Position numbers and translations under genes: made by a program. Of a stretch of 64,000 nt of DNA, positions 8,727-17,409 are shown one piece after another. The stretch is from Thermoanaerobacter kivui (GTDB taxonomy: Bacteria; Bacillota; Thermoanaerobacteria; Thermoanaerobacterales; Thermoanaerobacteraceae): assembly GCF_000763575.1 (NCBI RefSeq), contig NZ_CP009170.1, positions 521,501 through 585,500 of the forward strand, in the 5' to 3' direction. Under the pieces are notes generated by a model. That model saw only the letters and a list, made by a program, of their open reading frames with translations, searched no databases and was not told the origin of the DNA. Position 1 is the stretch's first letter; every line of letters begins with the position of its first letter.

Positions 8727-9173
8727 ATGGAGGTTATTATAAGGCCTATGGAAAAAGAAGATGTAGATGAAGTCTTGGAAATTGAAAGGTTAAGCTTTAG
8801 TATACCTTGGTCTAAAGAAGCTTTTATAAGTGAAGTTACAAAAAACAGCTGTGCCAGATATATAGTCGCGGAAGTTGACAACAAAATTGTGGGTTATGGA
8901 GGCTTTTGGGTTGTCGTTGATGAAGGGCATATAACGAATATAGCAGTTCATCCCCAATATAGGTCAAAAGGAATTGGAAGTAAGATAATGGAAGGCTTAA
9001 TCGATATCGCTAAAAAGAATGGAATATCTGCCATGACTCTTGAAGTCAGAGAGTCAAACATTGTTGCTCAACATTTATATGCGAAGTTTGGCTTTAGACC
9101 TTTAGGGAGAAGAAAGGGATATTATCTAGATAACAGTGAGGATGCAATTGTGATGTGGAAATACGACTTATGA
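8727..9173 (+). CDS. rimI: Ribosomal-protein-alanine N-acetyltransferase RimI (GNAT)
   Basis: A 148-residue GNAT acetyltransferase. The acetyl-CoA pyrophosphate loop reads [13 protein letters not shown] (near residues 75-87); [12 protein letters not shown] and [19 protein letters not shown] are typical RimI segments. Its usual substrate is the N-terminus of a ribosomal protein, possibly others in Firmicutes. It is embedded between tsaB and tsaD, probably co-transcribed. Confidence 0.92.
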   Translation: MEVIIRPMEKEDVDEVLEIERLSFSIPWSKEAFISEVTKNSCARYIVAEVDNKIVGYGGFWVVVDEGHITNIAVHPQYRSKGIGSKIMEGLIDIAKKNGISAMTLEVRESNIVAQHLYAKFGFRPLGRRKGYYLDNSEDAIVMWKYDL

Positions 9174-9186
9174 TGGTGGTGAAAGA

Positions 9187-10209
9187 ATGAACAAAGACAC
9201 AATTATTTTAGGGATAGAATCTTCTTGTGATGAGACGGCTGCAGGAGTTGTAAAAAACGGAAAAGAAGTTTTGTCAAATGTAATATATTCTCAAATAGAA
9301 GTCCACAAAAAGTATGGAGGAGTCGTGCCAGAAATAGCTTCAAGAAAGCATATTGAAGTAATATCAACTGTTGTAGTAGAGGCTCTTGAAAAAGCCAAAG
9401 TGACTCTTGATGAGGTAGATGCGATTGCAGCGACATACGGTCCAGGGCTTGTAGGAGCTCTTCTTGTAGGCTTATCTTACGGCAAAGCCTTAGCGTATGC
9501 AAAAAATAAACCTTTTATTGGAGTCAACCACATAGAGGGGCATATAGCAGCAAATTACCTTGGAAGCGAATTTGCTCCTCCTTTTGTTTGTCTTGTGGCA
9601 TCCGGTGGACATAGTCATATTGTTTTTGTAAAAGACTATGGGGAATATGAGGTGATGGGTCAAACGATGGATGATGCGGCAGGAGAAGCCTTTGACAAAG
9701 TAGCAAGAGCTTTAGGTTTGGGATATCCTGGGGGTCCTGTTATTGAAAGGGCTGCAAAACTGGGAAATATGGAAGCCATTGAATTTCCTAAATCTTTTAT
9801 GGAGGAGGGAAATTTCGACTTTAGTTTTAGTGGGCTTAAGACAGCAGTTTTAAATTATTTAAACAGGCAAAAGCAAAGAGGGGAAGATGTGAATATTTAC
9901 GATGTAGCAGCCAGTTTTCAAAAAAATGTGGTGGATGTGCTGGCAAAAAAATTAATTGATGCAGCAAAAGTGAAAAAAATAGACAAAATTTCTATAGCAG
10001 GAGGTGTAGCTTCTAATAGCTTGTTGAGAGAAAGGCTAAAAGAAGAAGCTGATGCAAAAGGGATAAAAATTCATTATCCAAATAAAATTTATTGCACAGA
10101 CAATGGTGCAATGATAGCTGCTGCGGCATATTACGACTTTATAAAAGGCAAAACATCTGGACTGGATTTAAATGCTATTCCATATTTAAAGATTGGGGAA
10201 AAAATTTGA
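9187..10209 (+). CDS. tsaD: tRNA N6-adenosine threonylcarbamoyltransferase TsaD
   Basis: A 340-residue catalytic subunit that transfers the threonylcarbamoyl group to A37. The metal motif HIEGH is near residues 114-118; the N-terminal [12 protein letters not shown], the SGGHSHIV segment and C-terminal TDNGAMIA are all canonical. Length is normal (about 340). It closes the t6A cluster; GGTGGTGAAAG serves as ribosome site. Confidence 0.97.
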   Translation: MNKDTIILGIESSCDETAAGVVKNGKEVLSNVIYSQIEVHKKYGGVVPEIASRKHIEVISTVVVEALEKAKVTLDEVDAIAATYGPGLVGALLVGLSYGKALAYAKNKPFIGVNHIEGHIAANYLGSEFAPPFVCLVASGGHSHIVFVKDYGEYEVMGQTMDDAAGEAFDKVARALGLGYPGGPVIERAAKLGNMEAIEFPKSFMEEGNFDFSFSGLKTAVLNYLNRQKQRGEDVNIYDVAASFQKNVVDVLAKKLIDAAKVKKIDKISIAGGVASNSLLRERLKEEADAKGIKIHYPNKIYCTDNGAMIAAAAYYDFIKGKTSGLDLNAIPYLKIGEKI

Positions 10210-10377
10210 CTGTTAAAAATGTGGAAAGCTGTCGAAATTTAAGTTATGATGCCTTTTAAGGTCTGTTGATAACTTTGTGGATATTGTGCTTAAATATATT
10301 TCATTGTATTTACTGTAATGAAATAGGATGAAAATATAGTAAATATAAAATAAGACCTTTTACAGGGGGTTTTTATT

Positions 10378-10701
10378 ATGAACAATATTTTGTTTTTGAC
10401 GAAGGTCAATGACAAATACATTGAGGAGATTAAAAGGGAAATGCCTGATTACGAGATTGTTTATGCACAGAGTGAGGAATAGGCAGAAAATTACATAAAA
10501 GATACAGAAATTATTATATGCTTTGATTTTGATTTTTATCCCAACCTTAGGGATATGGAAAATGTGATAATAACTCCGCATGTCGCGGGGGTTACGCCTT
10601 TATACATGCAAAGGGCGATTGAAATATTAAAAGATAATTTAATCGCATACAGAAAAGGCATGCTCTTAAGAAACATTGTGAATTTGGACAAAGGGTATTA
10701 A
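10378..10701 (+). pseudogene. D-2-hydroxyacid dehydrogenase remnant (stop plus ~200-residue deletion)
   Basis: One frame reads MNNILFLTKVNDKYIEEIKR onward, a TAG stop at 10480-10482, then AENYIKDTEIIICFDF, and continues directly into NVIITPHVAGVTPLYMQRAI and ILKDNLIAYRKG to a TAA. Those are the first and last parts of an NAD-dependent 2-hydroxyacid dehydrogenase; the NAD-binding and catalytic middle is absent. The start has a GGGGG-type ribosome site, so the promoter side seems untouched. It lies between tsaD and the convergent ABC-F gene. Confidence 0.85.
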
Positions 10702-10705
10702 ATAA

Positions 10706-10723
10706 AGCGGGTTTTTACCCGCT
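10706..10723. terminator. Bidirectional terminator between the remnant and the ABC-F gene
   Basis: AGCGGG/CCCGCT stem with AAAATTTT on one side and TTTATT on the other; it includes the ABC-F stop codon. Confidence 0.75.
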
Positions 10724-12607
10724 AAAATTTTCCCATTCCTCGTACATTTGTTCCAGTTTATTTTTAAGAGAATTGTATTCTTTTTGTATATCCACAATTT
10801 CTCCCGTTTTATAGATTTCAGCATCACACATTTTTTCTTCCAAGTATTTTATTCTTTCTTCAGCTTGATAAATTGAATTTTCAAGATTTTTGAGATATTC
10901 TTTTTGCTGTTTTAATTGCAATCTATTGAGCCTTTCTTTATACCTTTCGTTTTTTATTTGGGTTTTTGTCTTTTTGAGTGTCTCTTCTTGCTTTTCATTG
11001 AGCTGGTTCTTTTTTTCTATATAATAGCTGTAATTGCCCAAATATATTTCTACGCCATTTTGAGTCAATATCATCACTTTTGTAGCTATTTTGTCTATAA
11101 AATATCTGTCATGGGAGACAAACAATAAGGTTCCATTGTAGTCTGTTAGAGCTTCTTCTAAAACCTCTTTGGCTTTTAAGTCTAAGTGATTTGTTGGTTC
11201 ATCCATTAGCAAAAAATTTGCCTTTGAAAGTATGAGTTTTAGCAAAGAGAGTCTTGCTTTTTCACCACCGCTTAGTTTATCGATAGTTTTAAAGACGTCG
11301 TCTTCTCTAAACAAAAAGGAAGCCAACAAAGTTCTTACTTCTGTTTGGGTGAGATAAGGATTTTCATCCCATATTTCATCAATGACAGCTTTTTGCTCAT
11401 TTAAACTTTTAAATTCCTGTTCATAGTAACCTGTTATGACATTTGTGCCAAATTTAATTTCACCTTCAAAATTGTGAACTTCTCCTGCTATGATTTTGAG
11501 AAGAGAACTTTTTCCTACTCCGTTTGGACCTAAAAGGGCTATTTTTTCACCTTTTTTGACTTCAAAAGATACGTTAGAGAAAATTTGTCTGTCAAAGCTT
11601 AAAGACAAGTTTTTGACTGTCAACACATCATTTCCACTTTCCAAGTCAAAATCAAAGCGTAAATTAATTGAGGCTTTATTTATCACTGGTTTTTCGATTA
11701 TTTCCATTTTGTCTAATAGTTTTTGTTTGCTTTCTGCCATTCTTACGGATTTTTCACTTCGTTTGTTTTTTTGAATTTGTATAATAGATTTAATTCTTTT
11801 TATTTCTTTTTGCTGTTCCTCATAGGCTTTTAACTTTATTTCAGTTTCTGCTTTTTTCCTTTTTAGATATTCTGTATAGTTTCCCTCATAAACAGATAAA
11901 CGAGTATTTTCAATCTCAAATATTCTATTGACAATTTTGTCTAAAAAGTATCTGTCGTGGGATATAATCAAAATTGTTCCGTTATAAAATCTCAAATATT
12001 GTTCTAGCCATTCTATTGAATTTATGTCTAAGTGATTAGTAGGTTCGTCCAGCAGTAGGACGTCTGGATTTAAAAGAAGGGTCTTAGCCAGCATAAGACG
12101 GGTTTTTTGACCACCGCTTAATATCGATACAGGTGTATCAAATTGAGACACATCAAAGCCTAGACCGTTTAAAACGCCTCTTATTTTGCTTTCTGTTGAA
12201 TATCCCTCAAGTTCGTTGTATTTATCCATTAGGGAAGAATATTCTAAAAGAAGCTTGTCAAGAAGGTCTTTATCTTTTGTTTGAGATATCTTTTTTTCTA
12301 AAGATTTTATTTGATTGTCTAATTCAAATATTTCATAAAATACGGTCTTTACTTCTTCGTATATACTTTTTTCGCTGTCTATAACAGCGCTTTGTTCTAA
12401 ATATCCAATTTTATCTTTAGAGATTGAAATGGATCCACAATCAGCTTCCGTAATTCCTGCTAAAAGTTTAAAAAGTGTGGATTTTCCAGCACCATTTTCT
12501 CCAACTATTCCTACTCGATCTCCTTCGTTGACTATAAAAGAAACATTTTGTAAAATTATATCGATGCCGTAGCTTTTGGTTACATTGTTTACTGTTATAA
12601 TTGCCAT
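10715..12607 (-). CDS. ABC-F family ATPase (YdiF-like ribosome-associated protein)
   Basis: A 630-residue soluble protein with two ABC domains and no membrane spans. Walker A sequences GENGAGKST (first domain) and GPNGVGKSS (second), signatures LSGGQKTR and LSGGEKAR, Walker B LLLDEPTNHLD and LLMDEPTNHLD, a charged linker between the domains and a C-terminal coiled coil (about residues 540-630) define ABC-F. These proteins act in the ribosomal E site as translation factors or antibiotic-protection factors. In Bacillus subtilis ydiF also follows tsaD and precedes rex, so the neighbourhood is conserved although the strand is reversed here. Confidence 0.93.
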   Translation of the reverse strand: MAIITVNNVTKSYGIDIILQNVSFIVNEGDRVGIVGENGAGKSTLFKLLAGITEADCGSISISKDKIGYLEQSAVIDSEKSIYEEVKTVFYEIFELDNQIKSLEKKISQTKDKDLLDKLLLEYSSLMDKYNELEGYSTESKIRGVLNGLGFDVSQFDTPVSILSGGQKTRLMLAKTLLLNPDVLLLDEPTNHLDINSIEWLEQYLRFYNGTILIISHDRYFLDKIVNRIFEIENTRLSVYEGNYTEYLKRKKAETEIKLKAYEEQQKEIKRIKSIIQIQKNKRSEKSVRMAESKQKLLDKMEIIEKPVINKASINLRFDFDLESGNDVLTVKNLSLSFDRQIFSNVSFEVKKGEKIALLGPNGVGKSSLLKIIAGEVHNFEGEIKFGTNVITGYYEQEFKSLNEQKAVIDEIWDENPYLTQTEVRTLLASFLFREDDVFKTIDKLSGGEKARLSLLKLILSKANFLLMDEPTNHLDLKAKEVLEEALTDYNGTLLFVSHDRYFIDKIATKVMILTQNGVEIYLGNYSYYIEKKNQLNEKQEETLKKTKTQIKNERYKERLNRLQLKQQKEYLKNLENSIYQAEERIKYLEEKMCDAEIYKTGEIVDIQKEYNSLKNKLEQMYEEWENFSG

Positions 12608-12739
12608 GGTATAACCTCCTGTTCATATTAAATATATCAAAAAAAATTCTTTTGTAAAAGTGCAAAATATGCTATAACTTTTTTTTGATATATGCCGATA
12701 ACAATTATTGAAGGTATTTCTAAATGGAAGGTGATGGAC

Positions 12740-13555
12740 TTGGATCTCGCTACAATAATAGGTATAATTCTTGGAGTAGGGTCTTTGGTATACGGATTTA
12801 CTTTAGAGGGTGGTACTGTCACATCATTGCTGGGAGTATCTGCTGCTCTCATAGTTTTTGGAGGCACTATAGGTGCTACTATAACTTCTTATTCTATGGA
12901 GGATATTAAAAAAGTGCCGGGGCTTTTGGTAAGGGCTTTTAAAAATGAAAAAGATAATTACCTCGAGATAATAAAGTATTTTACTTTTTTAGCACAAAAA
13001 GCCAGAAGCGAAGGGCTTTTAAGCCTTGAATCTGAAATAGAATCTGAGGATATAAAGAAATTTGATCCCATTTTAAAAGAGTGTTTGGAATTAGTTGTAG
13101 ACGGTTCTGATATGGAACTCATTAGAACAACTATGGAAAACAAAATATACGTAGAAGATTTGGAGGCTAAAAAAGAAGCGGGCATTTTTGAGTCGGCGGG
13201 TGGTTATGCACCTACAATGGGCATTATAGGAACGGTTATGGGGCTTGTTCACGTTTTGAGTAGTCTAAATGAGCCGGACAAATTAGGGCCAGCTATAGCT
13301 ATGGCGTTTATTGCGACGTTGTACGGTGTAAGCTCTGCCAACTTGTTTTGGCTTCCTATTGCACAAAAACTTAAAAATAGGGCAAAGATTAAAAGGACAG
13401 AAAGAGAATTAATATTAGAAGGAAGCCTTTCCTTGCAAGCTGGGGAAAATCCTAAAATACTTGAAAGAAAGTTAATGACATTTATCACGCAGTCCCAGCT
13501 TAAAAATATACCTCAGAAAGGCAGTGTAGAGTTAAATGAAGAGGTTGGAAGATGA
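12740..13555 (+). CDS. motA: Flagellar motor stator protein MotA
   Basis: A 271-residue membrane protein with four predicted spans and a cytoplasmic loop, of the proton-channel MotA type. The start MDLATIIGIILGVGSL and the segment SAGGYAPTMGIIGTVMGLV, with the conserved proline before the third span, are typical. I prefer TTG 12740 because AAGGTGAT lies correctly in front and the protein then begins as in relatives; GTG 12731, ATG 12734 and ATG 12692 are in-frame alternatives. It pairs with motB, which overlaps its end by 20 bp. No other flagellar gene lies in the window. Confidence 0.9.
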   Translation: MDLATIIGIILGVGSLVYGFTLEGGTVTSLLGVSAALIVFGGTIGATITSYSMEDIKKVPGLLVRAFKNEKDNYLEIIKYFTFLAQKARSEGLLSLESEIESEDIKKFDPILKECLELVVDGSDMELIRTTMENKIYVEDLEAKKEAGIFESAGGYAPTMGIIGTVMGLVHVLSSLNEPDKLGPAIAMAFIATLYGVSSANLFWLPIAQKLKNRAKIKRTERELILEGSLSLQAGENPKILERKLMTFITQSQLKNIPQKGSVELNEEVGR

Positions 13556-14249
13556 ATCAAAACCAAATCACGAGAGATGGCTGCTTACTTACTCTGATAT
13601 GATTACTTTGCTTTTAATATTTTTTATTGTGATGTATACTATAAGTAATATCAATGCAACTAAATTTGCTCAGATTTCCAGTTCTTTAAGCAAAACTTTC
13701 ACGGGTACCGATTATGTAATAGGTCAGTACAGCGGAAAAAGTTTTGTTCCGGGGAATTTGGAAAACAAAAATAACCTAGGGAAAATTGAAGAGCAATTGA
13801 AGGGCTTCGTAAAGGAAAACAACCTTCAAGGTATGGTGACAAGTTATATAGACGAGAGAGGGCTTGTAATAAGCCTGCAGGACTCTCTTCTTTTTGACTT
13901 AGGCTCTGCCGACGTACATCCTGAAGAAAAACAAATGCTTATAAAAATAGGAAGTATGCTAAAAGACCTCCCAAATCACATTAGAGTAGAAGGTTTTACT
14001 GATGACCTCCCAATACACAATAATAAATTTGATTCAAACTGGGAGTTATCGGTTATAAGAGCTACCAATGTTGTAAAAATATTGGTAAATGAAGTGGGAA
14101 TTGAACCTGATAGGATATCCGCAGTAGGATATGCGGAATACAGGCCTGTTGCACCGAACGATTCAGAAGGGCATAGAAAACTCAATCGAAGAGTTGATAT
14201 CGTCATAATGAGTACAGAATATAATAAATGGGAGCCTAAACATCAGTAA
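13536..14249 (+). CDS. motB: Flagellar motor stator protein MotB
   Basis: A 237-residue stator subunit with a short N-terminus (HERWLLTYSDMITLLLIFFI), whose aspartate in TYSDM is the proton-binding residue, one membrane span and a C-terminal OmpA-like peptidoglycan-binding domain (VEGFTDDLPIHNNKFDSNWE, then SVIRATNVVKIL). The start ATG 13536 lies inside motA, implying translational coupling. A phenylalanine replaces the histidine more often seen in the VxGHTD motif. Confidence 0.92.
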   Translation: MKRLEDESKPNHERWLLTYSDMITLLLIFFIVMYTISNINATKFAQISSSLSKTFTGTDYVIGQYSGKSFVPGNLENKNNLGKIEEQLKGFVKENNLQGMVTSYIDERGLVISLQDSLLFDLGSADVHPEEKQMLIKIGSMLKDLPNHIRVEGFTDDLPIHNNKFDSNWELSVIRATNVVKILVNEVGIEPDRISAVGYAEYRPVAPNDSEGHRKLNRRVDIVIMSTEYNKWEPKHQ

Positions 14250-14295
14250 ATTCTAGAAAATGTGGTACCGTTACAGGATATTTAGAATTCCTTAT

Positions 14296-14365
14296 ATTCT
14301 ACTATGTTTTTGTTCACTTGACAAAAAATTTACATGTGTTATACAATTCAATTACATAGTAGAAT
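14296..14365. promoter_or_regulatory. rex promoter enclosed by a 12-bp inverted repeat
   Basis: TTGACA (14318-14323) and TATACA (14340-14345) are spaced by 16 bp. A perfect inverted repeat ATTCTACTATGT (14296-14307) / ACATAGTAGAAT (14354-14365) brackets the promoter, and a second palindrome TTTTTGT-N7-ACAAAAA (14307-14327) overlaps the -35 box. The left 12-bp arm is upstream of the transcript, so this is a DNA signal, probably an operator pair, rather than an RNA hairpin. Confidence 0.65.
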
Positions 14366-14377
14366 GAGGTGAGGATA

Positions 14378-15052
14378 TTGAGCAAAAAAACCATAGTATC
14401 AATGGCTGTAATAAGAAGGCTTCCAAGGTACCACAGATATCTGGAGGAACTTCTTAAAAACGATGTAAAGCGGATATCTTCAAGGGAATTAAGTGAGAAA
14501 ATGGGAGTTACTGCCTCTCAGATCAGACAAGATTTAAGTAATTATGGTGGCTTTGGTCAACAAGGGTATGGATATAATGTCGAGGAACTTTACAATAGCC
14601 TGACGAAAATTTTAGGACTTGATAAGACATATAATACTATTATCATAGGGGCAGGGAATCTCGGGCAAGCGATTGCTAATTATACCAGATTTGAAAAGTC
14701 CGGTTTTAATTTAAAAGGGATTTTTGACATTAATCCACGGTTGTTTGGGCTTAAAATCAGGGATGTTGAAGTGATGGACGTAGAAACTGTAGAGGATTTT
14801 ATTGCTTGTAACAAAATCGACATTGGCATTTTGTGTATTCCTAAAGATAATGCTCAATATACTGCTGACAGATTAGTGAAGGCAGGAATTAAGGCGATAT
14901 GGAATTTTTCGCCTATAGATTTAAAAGTGCCTGATGACGTAATTTTAGAGAATGTCCATTTGAGTGATAGCTTATTCACTTTGTCTTACAGGTTAAATGA
15001 AGAGGAACTTTTTAAAAAGTTAAAAGGAGAGACTGTGAAAACAAATGGATAG
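14378..15052 (+). CDS. rex: Redox-sensing transcriptional repressor Rex
   Basis: A 224-residue regulator with an N-terminal winged helix (AVIRRLPRYHRYLEELL, SSRELSEKMGVTASQIRQDL) and a Rossmann domain (IIIGAGNLGQAIANY) that binds NADH/NAD+, then the C-terminal swapped helix. Rex senses NADH/NAD+ and represses fermentation and hydrogenase genes. TTG 14378 gives the usual MSKKT start and follows GAGGTGAGG; GTG 14369 is an in-frame alternative. Its promoter is bracketed by inverted repeats that could mediate autoregulation. Confidence 0.95.
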   Translation: MSKKTIVSMAVIRRLPRYHRYLEELLKNDVKRISSRELSEKMGVTASQIRQDLSNYGGFGQQGYGYNVEELYNSLTKILGLDKTYNTIIIGAGNLGQAIANYTRFEKSGFNLKGIFDINPRLFGLKIRDVEVMDVETVEDFIACNKIDIGILCIPKDNAQYTADRLVKAGIKAIWNFSPIDLKVPDDVILENVHLSDSLFTLSYRLNEEELFKKLKGETVKTNG

Positions 15053-15074
15053 GTTCTATCCGTTTATTTTTTTT
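15046..15074 (+). terminator. Terminator overlapping the rex stop codon
   Basis: GGATAG/CTATCC stem with a T-rich tail; the rex TAG is in the stem. Confidence 0.7.
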
Positions 15075-15078
15075 CTTT

Positions 15079-15096
15079 TTGGCATGAATTTTGCAC
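15079..15096 (+). promoter_or_regulatory. Putative sigma54 (-24/-12) promoter upstream of the agr-like operon
   Basis: TTGGCATGAATTTTGCAC matches the TGGCACG-N4-TTGCW consensus with one change. GG and GC are separated by exactly 10 bp. It points into the 15331-18369 locus. A near-identical copy occurs at 18497. Confidence 0.7.
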
Positions 15097-15264
15097 TTAA
15101 AATGTAGCAAAGAGGATATAAAATTTCAGAAGCATTTTTATGGGATTTGAAAATATCGCTGTGAAACACAAGAGGGCGTTTTTGTAATTACTAAGGTACA
15201 GCTGATGACTTCGAAAAAGTAGAAATTTTCAAAACCCCCTCTAAAGTTATTGATTTTATTTCAA

Positions 15265-15293
15265 TTGACATCCTAATTAATAAAAATTACAAT
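15265..15293 (+). promoter_or_regulatory. sigmaA promoter of the agr-like operon
   Basis: TTGACA (15265-15270), 17-bp spacer, TACAAT (15288-15293), about 38 bp before the first gene. Confidence 0.7.
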
Positions 15294-15330
15294 TATATTT
15301 GAAATTATGTAATGTAGAAGGGCGAGAAAA

Positions 15331-15789
15331 ATGGATAGGTTGACGAGTTGGGAAATCTTTTTGTTTTCAATGCCAGAGGCAGCAGTTATAATAAGTATTG
15401 CCTTTGGTTTAGCAGGAGTAAAGTTTCAAACAAAAAAAATTTTGTATATGAGCGTACTCACTGGAATCATATTGTATTTTATAAGGCCGTTAGTGAGCAG
15501 TTATATTGTAAATGTTATACTTTATATTGTGGTATTGGTGATTTTGTTTTCGGTGTTTAAAATAATGGACTTTTTTAAAATGATAATGAGCATCATTTTA
15601 GCCGTTTCCATTTACTTAATAATAGAATATCTAAATGTGACGGCAATTCAATTTTTATTTGACATAGACCCTGTAATTTTACTAAAAGATTATGTCATCC
15701 GATTTGTGTGTTTTTTACCGCAATTATTGTCTGCTATCTTGGTTTCTTTTGCTATACGCAAATATAAACTTTCTCTATTTATAGAGTGA
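15331..15789 (+). CDS. AgrC-sensor-like polytopic membrane protein without kinase domain
   Basis: A 152-residue, very hydrophobic protein with about five spans. Its beginning (SWEIFLFSMPEAAVIISIAF) resembles the start of the membrane sensor half of clostridial AgrC-type kinases, but no kinase domain follows. The GHKL kinase two genes downstream has only two spans, so this protein may be the detached peptide-sensing part of the receptor; that is inference. It is the first gene of the agr-like operon and lies 25 bp before the response regulator. Confidence 0.6.
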   Translation: MDRLTSWEIFLFSMPEAAVIISIAFGLAGVKFQTKKILYMSVLTGIILYFIRPLVSSYIVNVILYIVVLVILFSVFKIMDFFKMIMSIILAVSIYLIIEYLNVTAIQFLFDIDPVILLKDYVIRFVCFLPQLLSAILVSFAIRKYKLSLFIE

Positions 15790-15814
15790 TGCATTTACCG
15801 GGAGATGAATTTGT

Positions 15815-16525
15815 ATGCTCAGAATAGTTGTGGCAGAGGACGATATAAATTTTAGAAAAGAGCTTATAAAAATTCTTTTAACAATGGAAAGTGTAAATGT
15901 CGAATATTCTACAGGAGATGGAAATGACGCATTAGAGGCGTTAATTAAGATTAAGCCAGATGTTGCTATTTTAGATATAGGATTGCCGGGGCTTTCAGGT
16001 ATTGAGGTGGCGAAAAAGATTAGAGAATGCATGCCTTTTTTAGAGATAATTTTTATCACTTCTTTTGAAGAATACATAAAAGATGCTGTAAGGCTTTACG
16101 CTTCGGATTATATTGAGAAACCTCTTGATGAGAAAAGGTTGAGAGAAACTTTGGATAGGATAAAGAAAAAACTTTTGGAAGTAGAAAATGTCATCCCTTT
16201 TAAGACGGAAGATGGAGTAAAGCTTATCAATCCAAAGGAAATTTATTGTGTTCAAGCCAGTAAAAAAAGGAGTATAATTTATACACAAAGAGAAAAATTT
16301 TTGTGCGATTATTCTTTAAAAGAAATAGAAGAGTTAGTAGACGATAATATATTTTTTAGAACCAACCGATCTTTTTTAGTGAACCTCTTTAAAGTTGATT
16401 TGTTGAAAGACAACAACAGAACTTCTTTTGAAATACATTTTAAGGGTTCAAATCATAAGGCTTACCTCTCTAAAGAATTGTATGAAGAATTTAGAAGGAG
16501 AATAAAATCTATTTACAAATCCTAG
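15815..16525 (+). CDS. LytTR-family response regulator (AgrA-like)
   Basis: A 236-residue two-domain regulator. The receiver domain (about 1-120) has the acidic pair in VVAEDD, phospho-aspartate in DVAILDIGLPG (near 56) and the conserved Thr/Lys positions. The C-terminal LytTR DNA-binding domain (about 130-230) contains VQASKKRSIIYT and FFRTNRSFLVNL. It should be phosphorylated by the downstream GHKL kinase and bind tandem direct repeats; a matching pair lies before agrD (18144-18173). ATG 15815 follows CCGGGAGATG. Confidence 0.9.
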   Translation: MLRIVVAEDDINFRKELIKILLTMESVNVEYSTGDGNDALEALIKIKPDVAILDIGLPGLSGIEVAKKIRECMPFLEIIFITSFEEYIKDAVRLYASDYIEKPLDEKRLRETLDRIKKKLLEVENVIPFKTEDGVKLINPKEIYCVQASKKRSIIYTQREKFLCDYSLKEIEELVDDNIFFRTNRSFLVNLFKVDLLKDNNRTSFEIHFKGSNHKAYLSKELYEEFRRRIKSIYKS

Positions 16526-16544
16526 TTAGATTGGAAGAGGTTTT

Positions 16545-17408
16545 ATGTTTAAGGATAGTTACAAAAATGCAATGATGATTTATGTAGTGCAAATGGTATT
16601 GATAGTGATACTTGTAAATAACAATTTTATGAAAAATCTTGATGTATTTCAGCCAAAAAATCAAGAGCTGTTTAGGATTTTCATAGGAATTTTGATTTTT
16701 ATATTAAATGTGTTTTCTATTTTTGTGTTAAGAGACTTGTATGCCAAAAATAAAGAAGAACGCCAATTTTTAATAAATAGTATTAGATTTAAATACATAG
16801 AAGAACAAAATCGCATATACAGGCAAAATCATCATGATATTAAAAATCACTTGATAGTCATTTCTGAATTAGTCAAGGAAAAAAGATATAGTGAACTGGA
16901 GAATTATTTGTCTTCATATATAGAAGAAATTGATAAAAATTTAGTAACTATAAACACAGCCGTAAATGAAATTGATATATTACTTTATTCAAAGATAAAC
17001 AATGCTAAAAGCAAAGGTATTGAAGTGTATTTTAAATGCGATACACAAATCCAATGCCACAAAAAGCATGTGTTAAACCTTGTTTCAGTTTTGGGAAATT
17101 TAATAGACAATGCAATAGAGGCTTGTGATGAAATGGAAAAAGATAAGTACATAGCGATAGACATAAAAGAAGACCCCATAGATTACATATTTCACATAAA
17201 GAATAGATATGATTTTCAAAAAGATGTAGAACCATCCATCTTTTTTGAAGAAGGGTTTTCTACAAAAGAGGGTAGAGGAAGAGGAGAAGGATTGTATATT
17301 GTAAGAAATATAGTAGAAAAGTATCGCGGTGAAATAAAAGTAAAAACCCAAGGAGGTTATTTTGACGTTATTGTAGAAATTCCTAAATTTTCTCTGGAGG
17401 GCGATTGA
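16545..17408 (+). CDS. GHKL sensor histidine kinase (AgrC-like, short membrane part)
   Basis: A 287-residue kinase with two N-terminal spans (about 8-25 and 42-65), a dimerisation/phosphoacceptor helix containing NHHDIKNHLIVI (near 97) and a GHKL ATPase with N-box LGNLIDNAIEACDE (near 184) and G-box GRGEGLYIVRNIV (near 246). AgrC proteins usually have five to seven spans; here these are missing and may come from the separate membrane protein at the start of the operon. AGAGGTTTT is the ribosome site. Confidence 0.88.
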   Translation: MFKDSYKNAMMIYVVQMVLIVILVNNNFMKNLDVFQPKNQELFRIFIGILIFILNVFSIFVLRDLYAKNKEERQFLINSIRFKYIEEQNRIYRQNHHDIKNHLIVISELVKEKRYSELENYLSSYIEEIDKNLVTINTAVNEIDILLYSKINNAKSKGIEVYFKCDTQIQCHKKHVLNLVSVLGNLIDNAIEACDEMEKDKYIAIDIKEDPIDYIFHIKNRYDFQKDVEPSIFFEEGFSTKEGRGRGEGLYIVRNIVEKYRGEIKVKTQGGYFDVIVEIPKFSLEGD

Positions 17409-17409
17409 T

